From Acidobacteriota bacterium (GTDB taxonomy: Bacteria > Acidobacteriota > Terriglobia > Bryobacterales > Bryobacteraceae): a DNA stretch of 46,179 nt. The stretch's first letter is position 1; each line of letters opens with the position of its first letter. Shown in pieces: positions 27,074-36,996 of the stretch. The position numbers were made by a program, and so were the translations under genes. The notes beneath the pieces were generated by a model. That model was given only the letters and a program-made list of their open reading frames with translations. It was not told where the DNA came from and did no database searches. Location of the stretch: the NCBI GenBank assembly GCA_025354525.1, contig JANXMS010000035.1, forward strand, positions 1 to 46,179, given 5' to 3'.

Positions 27074-28525
27074 CTAAGTCAATGGCTGAAGGAGTAACGG
27101 GCTGAGGCGTTCGCTGGTCCGCTCGAGCATCTGATCATTGTGCGGGCGACCCCGATCAAACGTAAAACCTCCAACTTTCCTCGACTGGTCGAAGATTCCG
27201 GGTGGAGTATCGGCAAACCATACAGGCACGACCGAGCTACCTTTGAATCGGCTCTTGAACTGCACTGACTCAAACTTGGTCCAGATCTTTGTCGGCTAGG
27301 AACCGCCCAGAAATGCAACAACGTAGAGAGCTTCCGATTGGTAAATAGGTCGAAGATACTCTTCAATGTCTGAAGCAAGGATGCGGTGCTGCTCATTCTT
27401 GTCATAGAAGACTTCGACTTCAGCGGATTCAAGCTCCGCGACCAAAGACTCCGCGAGGGGCCAGTCTTCGCCGGCAAATGATAGCGCAAAATCGTATCTG
27501 TTCTTAAACGCAACGCCCATAAAACCCAGCTCCGACGCAAAGCCCTTCCACGGAATGTTCCGAATATAAAAAATGAACTGGGGGTCTTCGACTGTGATCT
27601 GCTCGGCCACCTTGTCGAAGTGGATAACGGCAGAGATCTCAGAATCGCTCTCCACCAGTTCTGTGAGGTAGCCCTTGTCTACGACTTGCCCGACGCTTCC
27701 ACGCATCGCGGGGTGGCTGCGAATCGCGTCCCGCAGAGAGAGCGTCCACAGCGAAGTATGTGAAGGTAAGGCGCGCGCCCTTCCTTCCTAAGTTTTGTGC
27801 CTCGGCAAAATCTTTCGTAGCGACCTTGGAAGACATTAGCCAAGCGCTCCGAAACATCGGCGCGAACGGACTCGAAGCTGACTTCCGCAAGTTTCAATTC
27901 TGCACGCGCCTCCAGGATACCCGCACGTTTACAGGCTTCGCTGCTCAGCATTTGCGCCAAATAGAAACCGCCCTGAGATACAGCGACAATCTCGTCTTTG
28001 ACATTAATCTTGATATTCAGCGCATCCTCGCCCAATGCGATTAGCTCTTTGACCGTTTCATCCGGGTTGTTTTCGAAAGGTATGATGTCAAGACGATTGA
28101 CTAGGTCATGCGCAAATGCACTCACGTTTTGGCCGGCCTTTGTTGATTCCACTGACGATGATCTTGGTTTCCTTCGACTCTTCATCTGCAAGCGTTTTCA
28201 AGTAGTCAGCAAGTGCGGCTCTTGTAGCGTCCGGCAGCTTGTGAAAGTCATCAACGATTACGGTACCTGAGGCCCCAAGAGTCGGAACCGCCTCTATGTA
28301 TTCGACGTCTCTGGACTGCCGGGCGCAAAGTTTCGTCACCGCTCCCGCCATGCCGAGACGAGTTAAAGCTTTCTCTACGGCCGTCGTCTTCCCGATGCCG
28401 GAAGGCCCCTCGATCACAGCGCCTCTACCGGGCGTGCGAAGACTTAACAACAAGTTGGCATAACAAAGGTGAACTACGGAACCCCCGCTCGTCTTAAAAA
28501 CTTCTTCAAGCATTGGAGAAGACAT
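27074..28525 (-). pseudogene. ATPase-TIR defence-type protein, broken
   Basis: The reconstructed protein has about 480 residues. It has an N-terminal P-loop ATPase (Walker A EGPSGIGKTTAVEKAL; Walker B TVIVDDFHKL; KIIVSGINK). A one-base insertion near 28137 follows, then AGQNVSAFAHDLVNRLDIIP and a helical region. A frameshift near 27755 follows, then MRGSVGQVVDKGYL. The C-terminal TIR domain has NRYDFALSFAGEDWPLAESL, FYDKNEQHRI and YVVAFLGG. After TAG at 27296-27298 the same frame resumes PTKIWTKFESVQFKSRFKG and PVWFADTPPGIFD to TGA near 27074. STAND-like or AAA ATPase-TIR proteins are anti-phage sensors that deplete NAD+. Three lesions make this copy non-functional. Confidence 0.85.
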
Positions 28526-28864
28526 CCCCGTGCTCGATTCAGTTCTGTCATTAGGCTCGCCTTACAGTTTGTCACCGTTCCGTCGAATTCACCTTCCACG
28601 CCGCGGAGATTGGGAGAACATGTCATGAACTCGTCTATTAAAGCGTTTAGAAGGGGATGGCGTCAGCCCCACGTCGGGCCCTGAGCCAAGTCTAACAATA
28701 CTTTGGACCGATGTTCCCCTGCCCCATTAACTGCGACGACGAGGCGCCGGAGAGGGATGGACGCCGACATAATTTCGGGAACACCTTATTTCTTTTTGGG
28801 TGAGCGGCCACATGTCTGATGGTGTCGCAGGGTTGGAGCCGCGAGGCCTCCTCCTCTCCCGGTT
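28526..28864. other. Gene-free stretch
   Basis: No supported gene lies between the start of the broken ATPase-TIR gene and the stop of the beta-propeller gene. It may hold the promoter of the former. Small frames here are unremarkable. Confidence 0.4.
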
Positions 28865-31024
28865 TCACGGCAGCAGGACTTTGGCGACGGCCGTGTTGTC
28901 GGCGTAATCAGTGGAGCGGACGGCGAACACGATCTCCTGGCCGACGGTACGCGGCACGGTGATCGAGTACTTGTGTTGCTTGGCGTCGTGCAAGCGCGTC
29001 GACGGTTCAACGGTGGTCCAATCGCCGCCGTTAATCGAGTACTCGGCCTTCTGCAGGATTGAGGCGTCATCGGTGGCGGTCCACGTAACGGCGCTAGCCT
29101 GAGCGCGTAGCTCCGTGATGCGCGGAACGGTGTTGTCGATTGGGAACCACTCGCCTTCTAACGAGTGCGACATCGCTTTGGCCGGGACGTTCGAAGGAGC
29201 GTCGGAGGCGGTGACGCGAAGTTGATACTCGCCGTCCGGGAAGGCTTGACTGTCCCAGGAATAGTAGCGGGTCGTCAGGCGATCCTTGAGGAGTTTCCAG
29301 ACCTTCTCGCCCCGGCCTCGGATCTCAACCTTGTACTCGATGGCGTCGCCGTTGGGGTCTCCCGCCTTCCAACGAGCAGACTGCGAGCCTTTCGAATAGT
29401 TCAGCGTGACGGCACCCGGGTCCGACGAGGCAACCGAGGTGGAGGAGGAATTGCTCGAAGACATCGCCGGGAGCGAGAGAGAGGTGGACGGCGCAATCCC
29501 AGCCACGCTGATGGGGAACCGATAGTTCGCCTGCGTCACTTCGATGGCTTCGACCAGTGGGGATACGTTACGAGGCAGGTAGGCGAGTTCGACCCCGGCT
29601 AGTTCCGCGCCACCCGAGAGCGTCACGCGGTACTGCAAAAAGCGAGCGGCCGGAGAGGCGATGCGGTCGCCAACTACCACCCAAGGACTCCAGTTGCTTT
29701 GAGCGCGATCCACGTTGCCACTGCGCGTCTCCCACTTGACGGAGCCGCCATTGGCGATGATCTTCGGCTCCACCCGGCCCCATTCAGAGAACAGGCCGGC
29801 GTCCATCACGTCACTTTCCAGAGTGCCCTCTTTTTCGAGTTCAGGGCCAATGGCGTACACCTTACCGATGTTGCCGGTTACGGCCACGATAGCGCCTCGC
29901 GGGGCCGCGACCAACGCCGTGACCTGCGTCGGGGGAAGCGTAACCAACTTGGTCGAAACGAGTTCGGAATCGATACGGTAGACGCTGCCCCGATTGCCGG
30001 TGCCGACGACGGGCTTGCCGGTCGCGTCAAGGCAAATGCTATAGATCACTTCAGAGGGGTCGGCCCAAAGCTTGGTGGGGAAGCCATCGGCGGCGATCCT
30101 CATTAGTTCCGAGCCACCGGTGACCGAACTCGGCGTGGTGGACGGCGGCGGCGCAGCGGGGCGCGGGGCGACAGTTACGTTCATACCGGTAACGGCGACC
30201 TGCTGAGGCGGAGCCGCCAACGGGGCGGGCGGCGGAGCGGGCGAGGCAGAAGCGGCCTTGTTGCCCACGCCGGCCGCAAAAATTGTACCGTCCGCGGCGA
30301 CCGTCAACGCTGTGATCTCGCGCTTGCTGGATTGATGCAGAACGAAGCCACCGGCCGCGGTCACTCGCAGAATCAGCCCGCTCGGCTCGGTGCCGACAAT
30401 CACATCGCCGTTCGGCGCAATGGCCAACGAACGGATGTGTTCGTCATCAGCCTTGAAAAACACTTGCCCGGCCCCGGCCGCGCTGACGCGATGAACCTCG
30501 CCGCGGTCGCCCGTGCCGACGTACAGGTCACCCGATTTGGCGAAGGCCATGGCCCAAATGTACTTGGCCCTGGGGTCATAGAAGACGGTCGATTTGCCGT
30601 CGGCCCCGACTTTGTAAACCTTGCCGTCCGGTGCCGTAGCCGCGTAAAGTTGATCGCTGGCATCCACCGCCAGCGCTTGAATCTGCAACCCGGGCACTTC
30701 GCCCAACGTGCGGCCTTGGCCCTGCGCGTTCACGGCAAACACCTTCGCCGCTGTCCCTCCCGGGTTGCCGCCGCCCGTGTAAATCGTGCCTTTCGAATCT
30801 CGCGCCACGGCCCAGAGGTAAGAGACCGATGGGTCAAAAAGCTCCTTCGCCACCGGTGCCAACATCACCCGGCCATCGCTGCGCAACGACAAGCGTTTCA
30901 AAGTCGCCCGATCATAATCGGCCTTCGATGAGTTCGTCCAGAACTGAGTTTCGACGCCAAGCGCCAAAGTCACGAGCAGCGCGGCAGTAGCGCCCGCGCG
31001 CAAAAGAGGAAGCGAAGAGAACAT
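28865..31024 (-). CDS. Secreted beta-propeller repeat protein
   Basis: The 719-residue protein has an N-terminal signal or anchor (LLRAGATAALLVTLALGV). Repeated blades of the type YLWAVARDSKGTIYTGGG, IWAMAFAKSGDLYVGTGD, IRSLAIAPNGDVIVGTEP and ITALTVAADGTIFAAGVG occupy residues about 60-400. A Pro/Ala-rich linker interrupts the propeller (about 255-300). The C-terminal part has immunoglobulin-like sheets (WKAGDPNGDAIEYKVEIRGR; ITELRAQASAVTWTATDDAS). This layout is that of periplasmic or extracellular WD40/NHL-type proteins of unknown role. It lies three bases after the S55-type gene and is probably co-transcribed. Confidence 0.8.
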   Translation of the reverse strand: MFSSLPLLRAGATAALLVTLALGVETQFWTNSSKADYDRATLKRLSLRSDGRVMLAPVAKELFDPSVSYLWAVARDSKGTIYTGGGNPGGTAAKVFAVNAQGQGRTLGEVPGLQIQALAVDASDQLYAATAPDGKVYKVGADGKSTVFYDPRAKYIWAMAFAKSGDLYVGTGDRGEVHRVSAAGAGQVFFKADDEHIRSLAIAPNGDVIVGTEPSGLILRVTAAGGFVLHQSSKREITALTVAADGTIFAAGVGNKAASASPAPPPAPLAAPPQQVAVTGMNVTVAPRPAAPPPSTTPSSVTGGSELMRIAADGFPTKLWADPSEVIYSICLDATGKPVVGTGNRGSVYRIDSELVSTKLVTLPPTQVTALVAAPRGAIVAVTGNIGKVYAIGPELEKEGTLESDVMDAGLFSEWGRVEPKIIANGGSVKWETRSGNVDRAQSNWSPWVVVGDRIASPAARFLQYRVTLSGGAELAGVELAYLPRNVSPLVEAIEVTQANYRFPISVAGIAPSTSLSLPAMSSSNSSSTSVASSDPGAVTLNYSKGSQSARWKAGDPNGDAIEYKVEIRGRGEKVWKLLKDRLTTRYYSWDSQAFPDGEYQLRVTASDAPSNVPAKAMSHSLEGEWFPIDNTVPRITELRAQASAVTWTATDDASILQKAEYSINGGDWTTVEPSTRLHDAKQHKYSITVPRTVGQEIVFAVRSTDYADNTAVAKVLLP

Positions 31025-31027
31025 GCG

Positions 31028-32842
31028 TTATTTCACCGTCACGCGCAGCGAGTGGCTGCCGCTGACCATATAGTCAAAAGGAATAGAAACTTCAGCCAAC
31101 GCGGTTTCCGGCGCGGCTAGGTAGTTGCGGGCCGAACTGCGGCCGTTCTGCATCACGTTCAGGACCGACGAAGGCAGGTTGGGCAACGTCTTGTCGTCGA
31201 CAAACATGGTCGGTCGATTCTGCACGAGCGTAGCGTAAAGCCGGTTGTTGGCGCGCTCCTGACTGATGAGCGAAACAATCTCCGGGACGTCGAGAAATCG
31301 GTTCATCTGCCCGGCGATGTTCTGCATCCGGTTTAACGTATCGGCGTCGCTGAGCACCACGCGATACTGCCCGCCCGCCATGCTTTTGGGCACTTGCAGC
31401 TTGATCTCTCGTTCCAGCCGACCGCCGCGGTAGGGCCGAAGATACACCTTCACCGGCAGTTCGGCCCCGGGCTCTACCTCGCTCACCGGCAGCCAGGCGC
31501 TTTCAATGGTTGCCGTGCGCCGCTCCGGAATCAGATCCACCGAAACATCCACCCGCTTCAAATCCGGCATTGAAATCTGGTTCAAAAACAGGCGATTGAA
31601 CTTGTCGCCCCACCATCCCGCAAGTTGCATCGAAGCCGGCACTGGCGCTTCGCTCGGCGACTGCATCGTCGACAAGTCCAGCTTTTGACCGTTACTCAAT
31701 TCAACCAGACCCTTAAAACGATACGACGTATCTTCCGCGAAATCGTTCATGCCCGAGATCGAATTGAACAGCGTCACCATCATCAAATACGGGGTCCACT
31801 TCTGCTGCACGAACACGTTGAAGTTCAGCACCTTGTTCTTCACCGCACTGCCGTTTTCGCCCAGCGAGTTCACTTTGACGTTAACGGGAATCATCCGCGC
31901 TTCTTCCCCGAGCACGCCCATAATGCCGCTATGCCGATCCTGCCGCAGCGCTCCGACGATCTCCGTCGCGTTCGCGAACTTGTTCGGCTGAAACGCCGAC
32001 GAGAGCACCATCAGCACTTCGCCCTTGCTCATCGGCATGCTCACCGGGCCCAGATTGAAGAACGGATGGCCGAAGCCGAGCACGCGTTTGCCGTCGTTGT
32101 AGGTGACGGTCCCGAGGCCCGTCATGCTCATGTCGCCGCTGACGAGCACCCCGGCGATCGCATCGCCCGGTTGCAGCGCTTTTTCCCAACCCAGCGCCGG
32201 CTTAGCGGCTTGGAGCGCGGCCGAAGCTCCGCCCTGCACCGGATTCAAACCCATCTGCCGGAACATCGGGCCAAACTGCGTAAGCACCTCGGTCTGAAAA
32301 CCGCTCAGCGTCAAGGGCGTTTCGATGGGCACCATGTACGGCGCGCTCATCACCTGCTGCATCTCGGTCGGCACCGAAAGGCGCGCCTGCTGCGAACCAC
32401 CCTGCGGCAGCCGAGCGCCGGACGGGCGTGTCTGATCGAAGTCGTTGATTTCGAGCATCAGCTCAATCGGCGTAATGCCACAAATCGCATCGGGAGAGAA
32501 GACGCTGAGCCGCAACGAAACCGCGCCCATCAACTTGCCATCAATGTAAACAGGGCTGCCCGACATCCCGCCGGCCACGTTGGTCCGCTGGGCCTTGCCG
32601 CCCATCTTGCCGATGATGATGTCCTGCTTCGGGCCCCAAGCGTTCTTCCAAATGCCGATGATTTCGATGGGGACAGCCTCCGGCTCGGTGCCTTCGAACA
32701 CAGTCCAGGCCGTGGCCTGCATGCCCTTCTTCACTTGGCCGATTGGCAGGATATCGACGCGACCAGCCTGAGGCCGGGGCATCTCCGCAGCCTGAGCTAA
32801 GCTGGCGCTCGCGACCGCTCCGAGCAACTCTCGTCTTGTCAT
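31028..32842 (-). CDS. SpoIVB-like S55 peptidase domain protein
   Basis: I chose ATG 32842 because MTRRELLGAVASASLAQAAE is a Tat/Sec-type leader; the frame reaching 33073 lies inside the neighbouring gene. The 604 residues include an S55 domain with TNVAGGMSGSPVYIDGKLMG, whose Ser in GMSGSPV is the expected nucleophile, and GKRVLGFGHPFFNLGPVSMP, a second S55 hallmark His. The remainder is beta-rich. SpoIVB cleaves a regulatory partner in sporulating Firmicutes, but this organism type is not a sporulator, so the substrate is unknown. It is exported and adjacent to the beta-propeller gene. Confidence 0.85.
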   Translation of the reverse strand: MTRRELLGAVASASLAQAAEMPRPQAGRVDILPIGQVKKGMQATAWTVFEGTEPEAVPIEIIGIWKNAWGPKQDIIIGKMGGKAQRTNVAGGMSGSPVYIDGKLMGAVSLRLSVFSPDAICGITPIELMLEINDFDQTRPSGARLPQGGSQQARLSVPTEMQQVMSAPYMVPIETPLTLSGFQTEVLTQFGPMFRQMGLNPVQGGASAALQAAKPALGWEKALQPGDAIAGVLVSGDMSMTGLGTVTYNDGKRVLGFGHPFFNLGPVSMPMSKGEVLMVLSSAFQPNKFANATEIVGALRQDRHSGIMGVLGEEARMIPVNVKVNSLGENGSAVKNKVLNFNVFVQQKWTPYLMMVTLFNSISGMNDFAEDTSYRFKGLVELSNGQKLDLSTMQSPSEAPVPASMQLAGWWGDKFNRLFLNQISMPDLKRVDVSVDLIPERRTATIESAWLPVSEVEPGAELPVKVYLRPYRGGRLEREIKLQVPKSMAGGQYRVVLSDADTLNRMQNIAGQMNRFLDVPEIVSLISQERANNRLYATLVQNRPTMFVDDKTLPNLPSSVLNVMQNGRSSARNYLAAPETALAEVSIPFDYMVSGSHSLRVTVK

Positions 32843-32874
32843 AAATCTAGATACTAGTGTAGACGTCGCCGGGG

Positions 32875-34002
32875 CTACGCTTGGCGGGTAAACTTCTTGC
32901 CGGAAAACAGTGCAAGGTTGGCCATGTGCGGACCGGCCACCGCCGTCGCCGCAATCTCCACCGTGCAGTTCGGATCCTGCCGCGTCTTCATGCAGTCGAA
33001 GAAGTTCTGAATATGCGGCTCCATCGGCACCGGAGCTTGCGCCTGCTTGATCGGCGGAGCGTCCCGCTTCCACGGTTCTTTGTATACCGCGTAGCCGGAA
33101 TCGTCCAGCACCATCGTCGCCTCATCGCCTTGGAAAGTGATCGACCAACCGTTCTGATACGAGTTGGCGTAGTCGAGCGTCCACGTCACCAGCATCTTTG
33201 GATATTCGAAAATTGAAGAAAAAACGTCAGGGTGTTCGGCACCCTTCATCTTCGCCACGTAACCTGCCGCTTGGGCGGCCAGCGGCGCGCTGTTCCGCGT
33301 GAACCATTGGGTCACATCCATCAGGTGCGTCCCTTGATCGGTCATGTTGCCGCCAGCGTAGTCGAAGAAGTAGCGCCAGTTTCGAAAGCGCATCGGTTCG
33401 AGTTCGCGATTCGGCGCATCGCCCAGGAATGCGCGCCAGTTCAGCTCGCCGGGCAGTGGGCCGTTATTGAGTTCGTTGGCGATGTTCCAGTTCCATTGCG
33501 GCTTGACGAGCGTGATCTGGCCCAGCACCCCTTCGTCCACCAATCGCTTGGCTTCGATCAACGCCGGGGCGCTGCGCCGTTGCATCCCAATCTGCACCAC
33601 CTGCTTTGAGGCCCGCACGGCGTCCACCATGATCTTGCTTTGTTCGAGCGACTTCGACAACGGCTTTTCCAGATAGACGTCTTTCTTGGCGGCCAGCGCC
33701 GCTTGCAGCATCGGCCAATGTTGATGGTCCGGCGAAGCGATGACGACGCAATCCATCTTCTCCGCCAGCAACTCGTGGTAGTTCCCGAAGCGTCGAGCCT
33801 CCGGCGAAATCACGGCGGCCTTTTCAAGGTTCGGCCCGTAGATATCGCAGATGGCGACGCACTGCGCGCCCAACTTCTGAAATCGTTCTTGCAGATATCG
33901 ACCCCGGCCGCCCGTAGCGATTACCCCAAACGTAATCTTCTCGTTGGCTCCGAGCAGCGAAGCCGCCGCCAGCGCCCCCACAAACTCTCGACGATTCGAC
34001 AT
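32875..34002 (-). CDS. Gfo/Idh/MocA-family oxidoreductase, Tat-exported
   Basis: ATG 34002 (MSNRREFVGALAAASLLGAN) gives a twin-arginine-like leader. The 375 residues have the NAD(P)-binding fold (ITFGVIATGGRGRYLQERFQ), the family motif DVYLEKPLSKSLEQS and the substrate domain (DYAGGNMTDQGTHLMDVTQW). Typical substrates are sugars or cyclitols. Exported versions are frequent in Acidobacteriota and may carry a bound cofactor. Its start lies next to the end of a decayed methyltransferase gene. Confidence 0.92.
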   Translation of the reverse strand: MSNRREFVGALAAASLLGANEKITFGVIATGGRGRYLQERFQKLGAQCVAICDIYGPNLEKAAVISPEARRFGNYHELLAEKMDCVVIASPDHQHWPMLQAALAAKKDVYLEKPLSKSLEQSKIMVDAVRASKQVVQIGMQRRSAPALIEAKRLVDEGVLGQITLVKPQWNWNIANELNNGPLPGELNWRAFLGDAPNRELEPMRFRNWRYFFDYAGGNMTDQGTHLMDVTQWFTRNSAPLAAQAAGYVAKMKGAEHPDVFSSIFEYPKMLVTWTLDYANSYQNGWSITFQGDEATMVLDDSGYAVYKEPWKRDAPPIKQAQAPVPMEPHIQNFFDCMKTRQDPNCTVEIAATAVAGPHMANLALFSGKKFTRQA

Positions 34003-34012
34003 GGCGGTAACT

Positions 34013-34509
34013 CCTTGTGGCAACAGAGAACGCGGGAGGGATAGAAACTTTGCCGCGAGTTCTGGTCACGGATGATCGTAAAATCCAGGCTCTTAATAGT
34101 CTGAGGCATGCTGGCTTCCACCTGCCTGCCCCAGAAAGACAGTATCACGCTCGCCGCCACTTAGTAAGCTTTGTTGAACAGATCGGAGTTCTGGCCAATC
34201 AGCATAGCAGCAGAACACAGCACCGAACGATTCGTCGCGGAATGGCCAATGCCGCGCCTTCACCGCATCTCCGCTGCGATCCGGGGCAAAAGTTCAATCT
34301 CCAGTGTCTGCCCGTTCTCGTTGCCGCCGGAACCTTTCTCCGGAGCCAGTGGCGATCTCCAGAACCCGCATCCCGTCGGCCACGCCGATCCTTGCAAGCG
34401 CCGCCTGGCGGGCCGTCGAATGGGAAAATAGCCTCCTCGCTGTTTGGTGTGGGTAAGAACGAGAAAGCGAAACGACCACATTCGGTTTATAGGAGGTGTC
34501 GTGTTGCAC
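34013..34509 (-). pseudogene. Class I SAM methyltransferase, decayed
   Basis: On the minus strand ARIGVADGMRVLEIATGSGE (about 34400) is motif I of SAM methyltransferases. It is followed in other frames by NENGQTLEIELLPRIAAEM, then RHWPFRDESFGAVFCCYADW and finally FWGRQVEASMPQTIKSLDFT with RQSFYPSRVL. These blocks are in order and spread over at least three frames. The 497 bp is too short for a 210-220-residue UbiE-like enzyme, so internal sequence is also lost. The region should not be annotated as several small proteins. Confidence 0.7.
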
Positions 34510-34837
34510 TGTGTCTCAAATCGATTAGGGGACTTCGGAGTCCGCCGAACTCTTCTTTGGGTTTAAACAGGGAAGCGACACGTCCGCCGTCGCGGCGGTG
34601 GGACGAGAGCACGGTCGACCCCGAGGGCCGAGGATGCCTGATCCCCGATCACCGACGCACAGTAGCTGGCGCTTCTATCCACGGGAAACAGCGAAGAACC
34701 AAAAAACAGGTTGACGCCGGATAGACTCCGGCCCAAAGGTCGTACCGCCGAGTCTTCGGTGCTGCTCGCGAGGTCCGCCGTCCACTTCGTCAACAGGCGG
34801 CAGCATGCAGGGCGTTTGTCGCGTAATCCTAGCAATA
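34510..34837. other. Gene-free stretch
   Basis: Open frames here (for example 34563-34841, minus strand) have no recognisable domain and overlap others. No RNA gene or repeat was recognised. A minus-strand promoter for the methyltransferase may have been here. Confidence 0.4.
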
Positions 34838-36133
34838 TCACCCCGAAGCCGGAAATTCGATCTCCGTTCTGGTGCCCTCTCCTTCCCGACTGTCGATCAC
34901 CATCCGATAATCCTCCCCGTACAAAACCTTCAGCCGCTCGTTAACGTTACTCACTCCAATCCCACTTTCGAACATCGTCGCCAGCTTGGCCTCCGGCACC
35001 CCCACTCCGTCGTCTTCGATCTGCAACTTCATACGGCCGTTCACAAACTGGGCCGCCAAACGAATTCTGCCGCCTTCGATCTTGCCGGCCAGCCCATGCT
35101 TAATGCTGTTCTCAATAATCGGTTGAATCAACATCGCCGGTACCAACTGGTCCAATGTCTCCGGTTCCACTTCTCGCTCGAACCGTAGCTTATCTCCGAA
35201 GCGTGTCATCTCGATCGACAGGTAGTCGTCGATGAACGAAAGCTCATCGCGCAACGGCGTCATCGCGTCACTCTTCTTCATCAGCCGCCGCAAAATGTTC
35301 GATAACTTCACCACGACGCCCCGCGCTTGGTCCGGATTCGTGCGAATCAACGCATTCACGGTGTTCAACGTGTTGAAAAGAAAATGTGGATTGATCTGGC
35401 TGGTCAACGCATGAAGACGCGCTTCGGTCACCAACCGTTGCTGCTCTTGCAGTAAAAGATCAGTCCGGATCGTGTTCCAAATCTTCAATGGCAAAGCCAC
35501 GGCGAACACGGTAGTCGCACAGATCAGCGCCTCCGACCCCCAGTCCGGATCGGTCCAACTCGCGTAGATAGAATAGAACAACCGATCCTCCACGATCCGG
35601 TCGATCATCCATCGCAGCAGCTCCGCAAACAGAATCGTCAGCAGGAAAACCAAGTGAAAAGCGGTCACCCGCGTATCGTACTTCCGACGAAACAGCCGAG
35701 AAATGGTCAGGTCGAAATACGGCGAAAAGCTCCACACGCTGTCCGGTGTCGGTGCCAAGTCGCGCAACAATCCGCCCAAAACCCCGACCCCCGCGAACAG
35801 AAGAATGCTCAAATACTCTCCCGCGATCATCGCCGGCAACGAGATCAAGATACCTCCCACCAGGCCCGTGAAGTAGCCGCCCAGCACTCCGGCCAACAGC
35901 GCGCCTTCCAGACCAAGGTCCAATGATAAGTAAGCGTTATCGGTCAAAACCCGCCCCGCCACGCCCACTCCGAACAGCAATGCCAGAATCGCCGCGAAGC
36001 GAAATTGCTGTTCCATGGTTCTTTCTTCGCGCAGCAGCATCCTAACAAACAAGCCGGATCGGCCGAGAATACTCGCCAGCGAAGCGGCTGCGGCCAGCTT
36101 CATCAGCAAGACTGCCAAATGTTGTTCGAGCAT
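34838..36133 (-). CDS. LytS-type sensor histidine kinase, without adjacent regulator
   Basis: The 431-residue protein has about six membrane segments in the first 220 residues (AAILALLFGVGVAGRVL, GALLAGVLGGYFTGLVGGIL), resembling the 5TM-LYT sensor region. A His_kinase domain with SQINPHFLFNTLNTVNALI (phospho-His in NPHFLFN) and an HATPase follow (MLIQPIIENSIKHGLAG; IEDDGVG; SGIGVSNVNERL). LytS kinases usually sit next to a LytR-type regulator; none is seen on either side. A TATTAT sequence ends 8 bp before the ATG, so the transcript may be leaderless. The start is 13 bp from the divergent ribA. Confidence 0.9.
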   Translation of the reverse strand: MLEQHLAVLLMKLAAAASLASILGRSGLFVRMLLREERTMEQQFRFAAILALLFGVGVAGRVLTDNAYLSLDLGLEGALLAGVLGGYFTGLVGGILISLPAMIAGEYLSILLFAGVGVLGGLLRDLAPTPDSVWSFSPYFDLTISRLFRRKYDTRVTAFHLVFLLTILFAELLRWMIDRIVEDRLFYSIYASWTDPDWGSEALICATTVFAVALPLKIWNTIRTDLLLQEQQRLVTEARLHALTSQINPHFLFNTLNTVNALIRTNPDQARGVVVKLSNILRRLMKKSDAMTPLRDELSFIDDYLSIEMTRFGDKLRFEREVEPETLDQLVPAMLIQPIIENSIKHGLAGKIEGGRIRLAAQFVNGRMKLQIEDDGVGVPEAKLATMFESGIGVSNVNERLKVLYGEDYRMVIDSREGEGTRTEIEFPASG

Positions 36134-36146
36134 TCAACCTTATAAT

Positions 36147-36773
36147 ATGAGTGTGTTTCGTTTGGAAAAAGTAGCCGACGCCCGGTTCCCGACCCGCTTC
36201 GGCAACTTCCGAATTTTCGGGTTCGTGGGGCATTTCGCAGACCGGATTGAAGAAGCCGTGGTGCTGGTGATGGGAGACCTGGACGGCGCTCCGCCGCTCG
36301 TCCGCATTCACTCCCAGTGTCTCACTGGCGATGTCTTCCATAGTTTACGCTGCGATTGCCGAGAGCAGCTCGAAATGGCTCTCGCCAAAATCGGAGTCGC
36401 CGGCCGCGGCATCTTGCTCTATGAACAGCAAGAAGGGCGGGGCATCGGCATCATGAACAAGCTGCGGGCTTACGCCCTGCAAGACGCCGGAGCCGATACG
36501 GTTGAAGCCAACGAGCAGTTGGGCTTCGCCGCCGATCTGCGCAACTATGAGTTGCCCGTGGCCATCCTGCAACACTTTGGTCTGAAGTCGGTGCGGTTCA
36601 TGTCGAACAACCCCGAAAAACTCTCCGCGCTCGAGACCGGGGGAATCGAGGTCTACGAACGGGTACCGATGATCGCCGAGCCGATGGAGGAACGCGACTT
36701 CTACCTCAAGACGAAACGCGAGCGGATGGGCCATCTGTTCGAAGAGGCGCTGTCCGAGTCTCCAGTAAAGTAA
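36147..36773 (+). CDS. ribA: GTP cyclohydrolase II
   Basis: The 208-residue first enzyme of riboflavin synthesis opens GTP to 2,5-diamino-6-ribosylamino-pyrimidinone phosphate. Zinc cysteines are in SQCLTGDVFHSLRCDCREQ, with LLYEQQEGRGIGIMNKLRAY and LGFAADLRNYELP following, and NNPEKLSALE near the end. The usual DHBP synthase (RibB) fusion is absent, so this is the single-domain form. The start at 36147 overlaps a TATAAT sequence (36141-36146). Its last 68 bp overlap the 3' end of the convergent YkgJ-type gene. Confidence 0.95.
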   Translation: MSVFRLEKVADARFPTRFGNFRIFGFVGHFADRIEEAVVLVMGDLDGAPPLVRIHSQCLTGDVFHSLRCDCREQLEMALAKIGVAGRGILLYEQQEGRGIGIMNKLRAYALQDAGADTVEANEQLGFAADLRNYELPVAILQHFGLKSVRFMSNNPEKLSALETGGIEVYERVPMIAEPMEERDFYLKTKRERMGHLFEEALSESPVK

Positions 36774-36996
36774 GCCGTTCGAGCGCGTCGGTCGCGTCCG
36801 TCCCGCACATTTCGGGCTCCGGTTGCAGGCTCACGCACACCGCCGGCCGCGTCGGCAGTCCGAACAGCTCGCACAGATTCTCGGTCGTCAAATGCGCACA
36901 GCGTACCCCGGCCGGCTTCCCCCCGGGCATCTTCGGCAGCGGCGTGGAAATGGATGGCGCGATGCAACAAGCCCCGCATCCCACCCGGCAGGTCAC
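36706..36996 (-). CDS. YkgJ-family cysteine cluster protein
   Basis: The 96-residue protein has cysteines near the N-terminus (CRVGCGACCIAPSISTPLP) and later VRCAHLTTENLCELFG, AVCVSLQPEPEMCG. This pattern is the YkgJ/CxxCxxCC zinc- or iron-chelating family of unknown function. The start ATG overlaps the QueD-like stop as ATGA. The 3' end overlaps ribA on the opposite strand by 68 bp, so the last part of the reading is less certain. Confidence 0.85.
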   Translation of the reverse strand: MTCRVGCGACCIAPSISTPLPKMPGGKPAGVRCAHLTTENLCELFGLPTRPAVCVSLQPEPEMCGTDATDALERLTLLETRTAPLRTDGPSARVSS

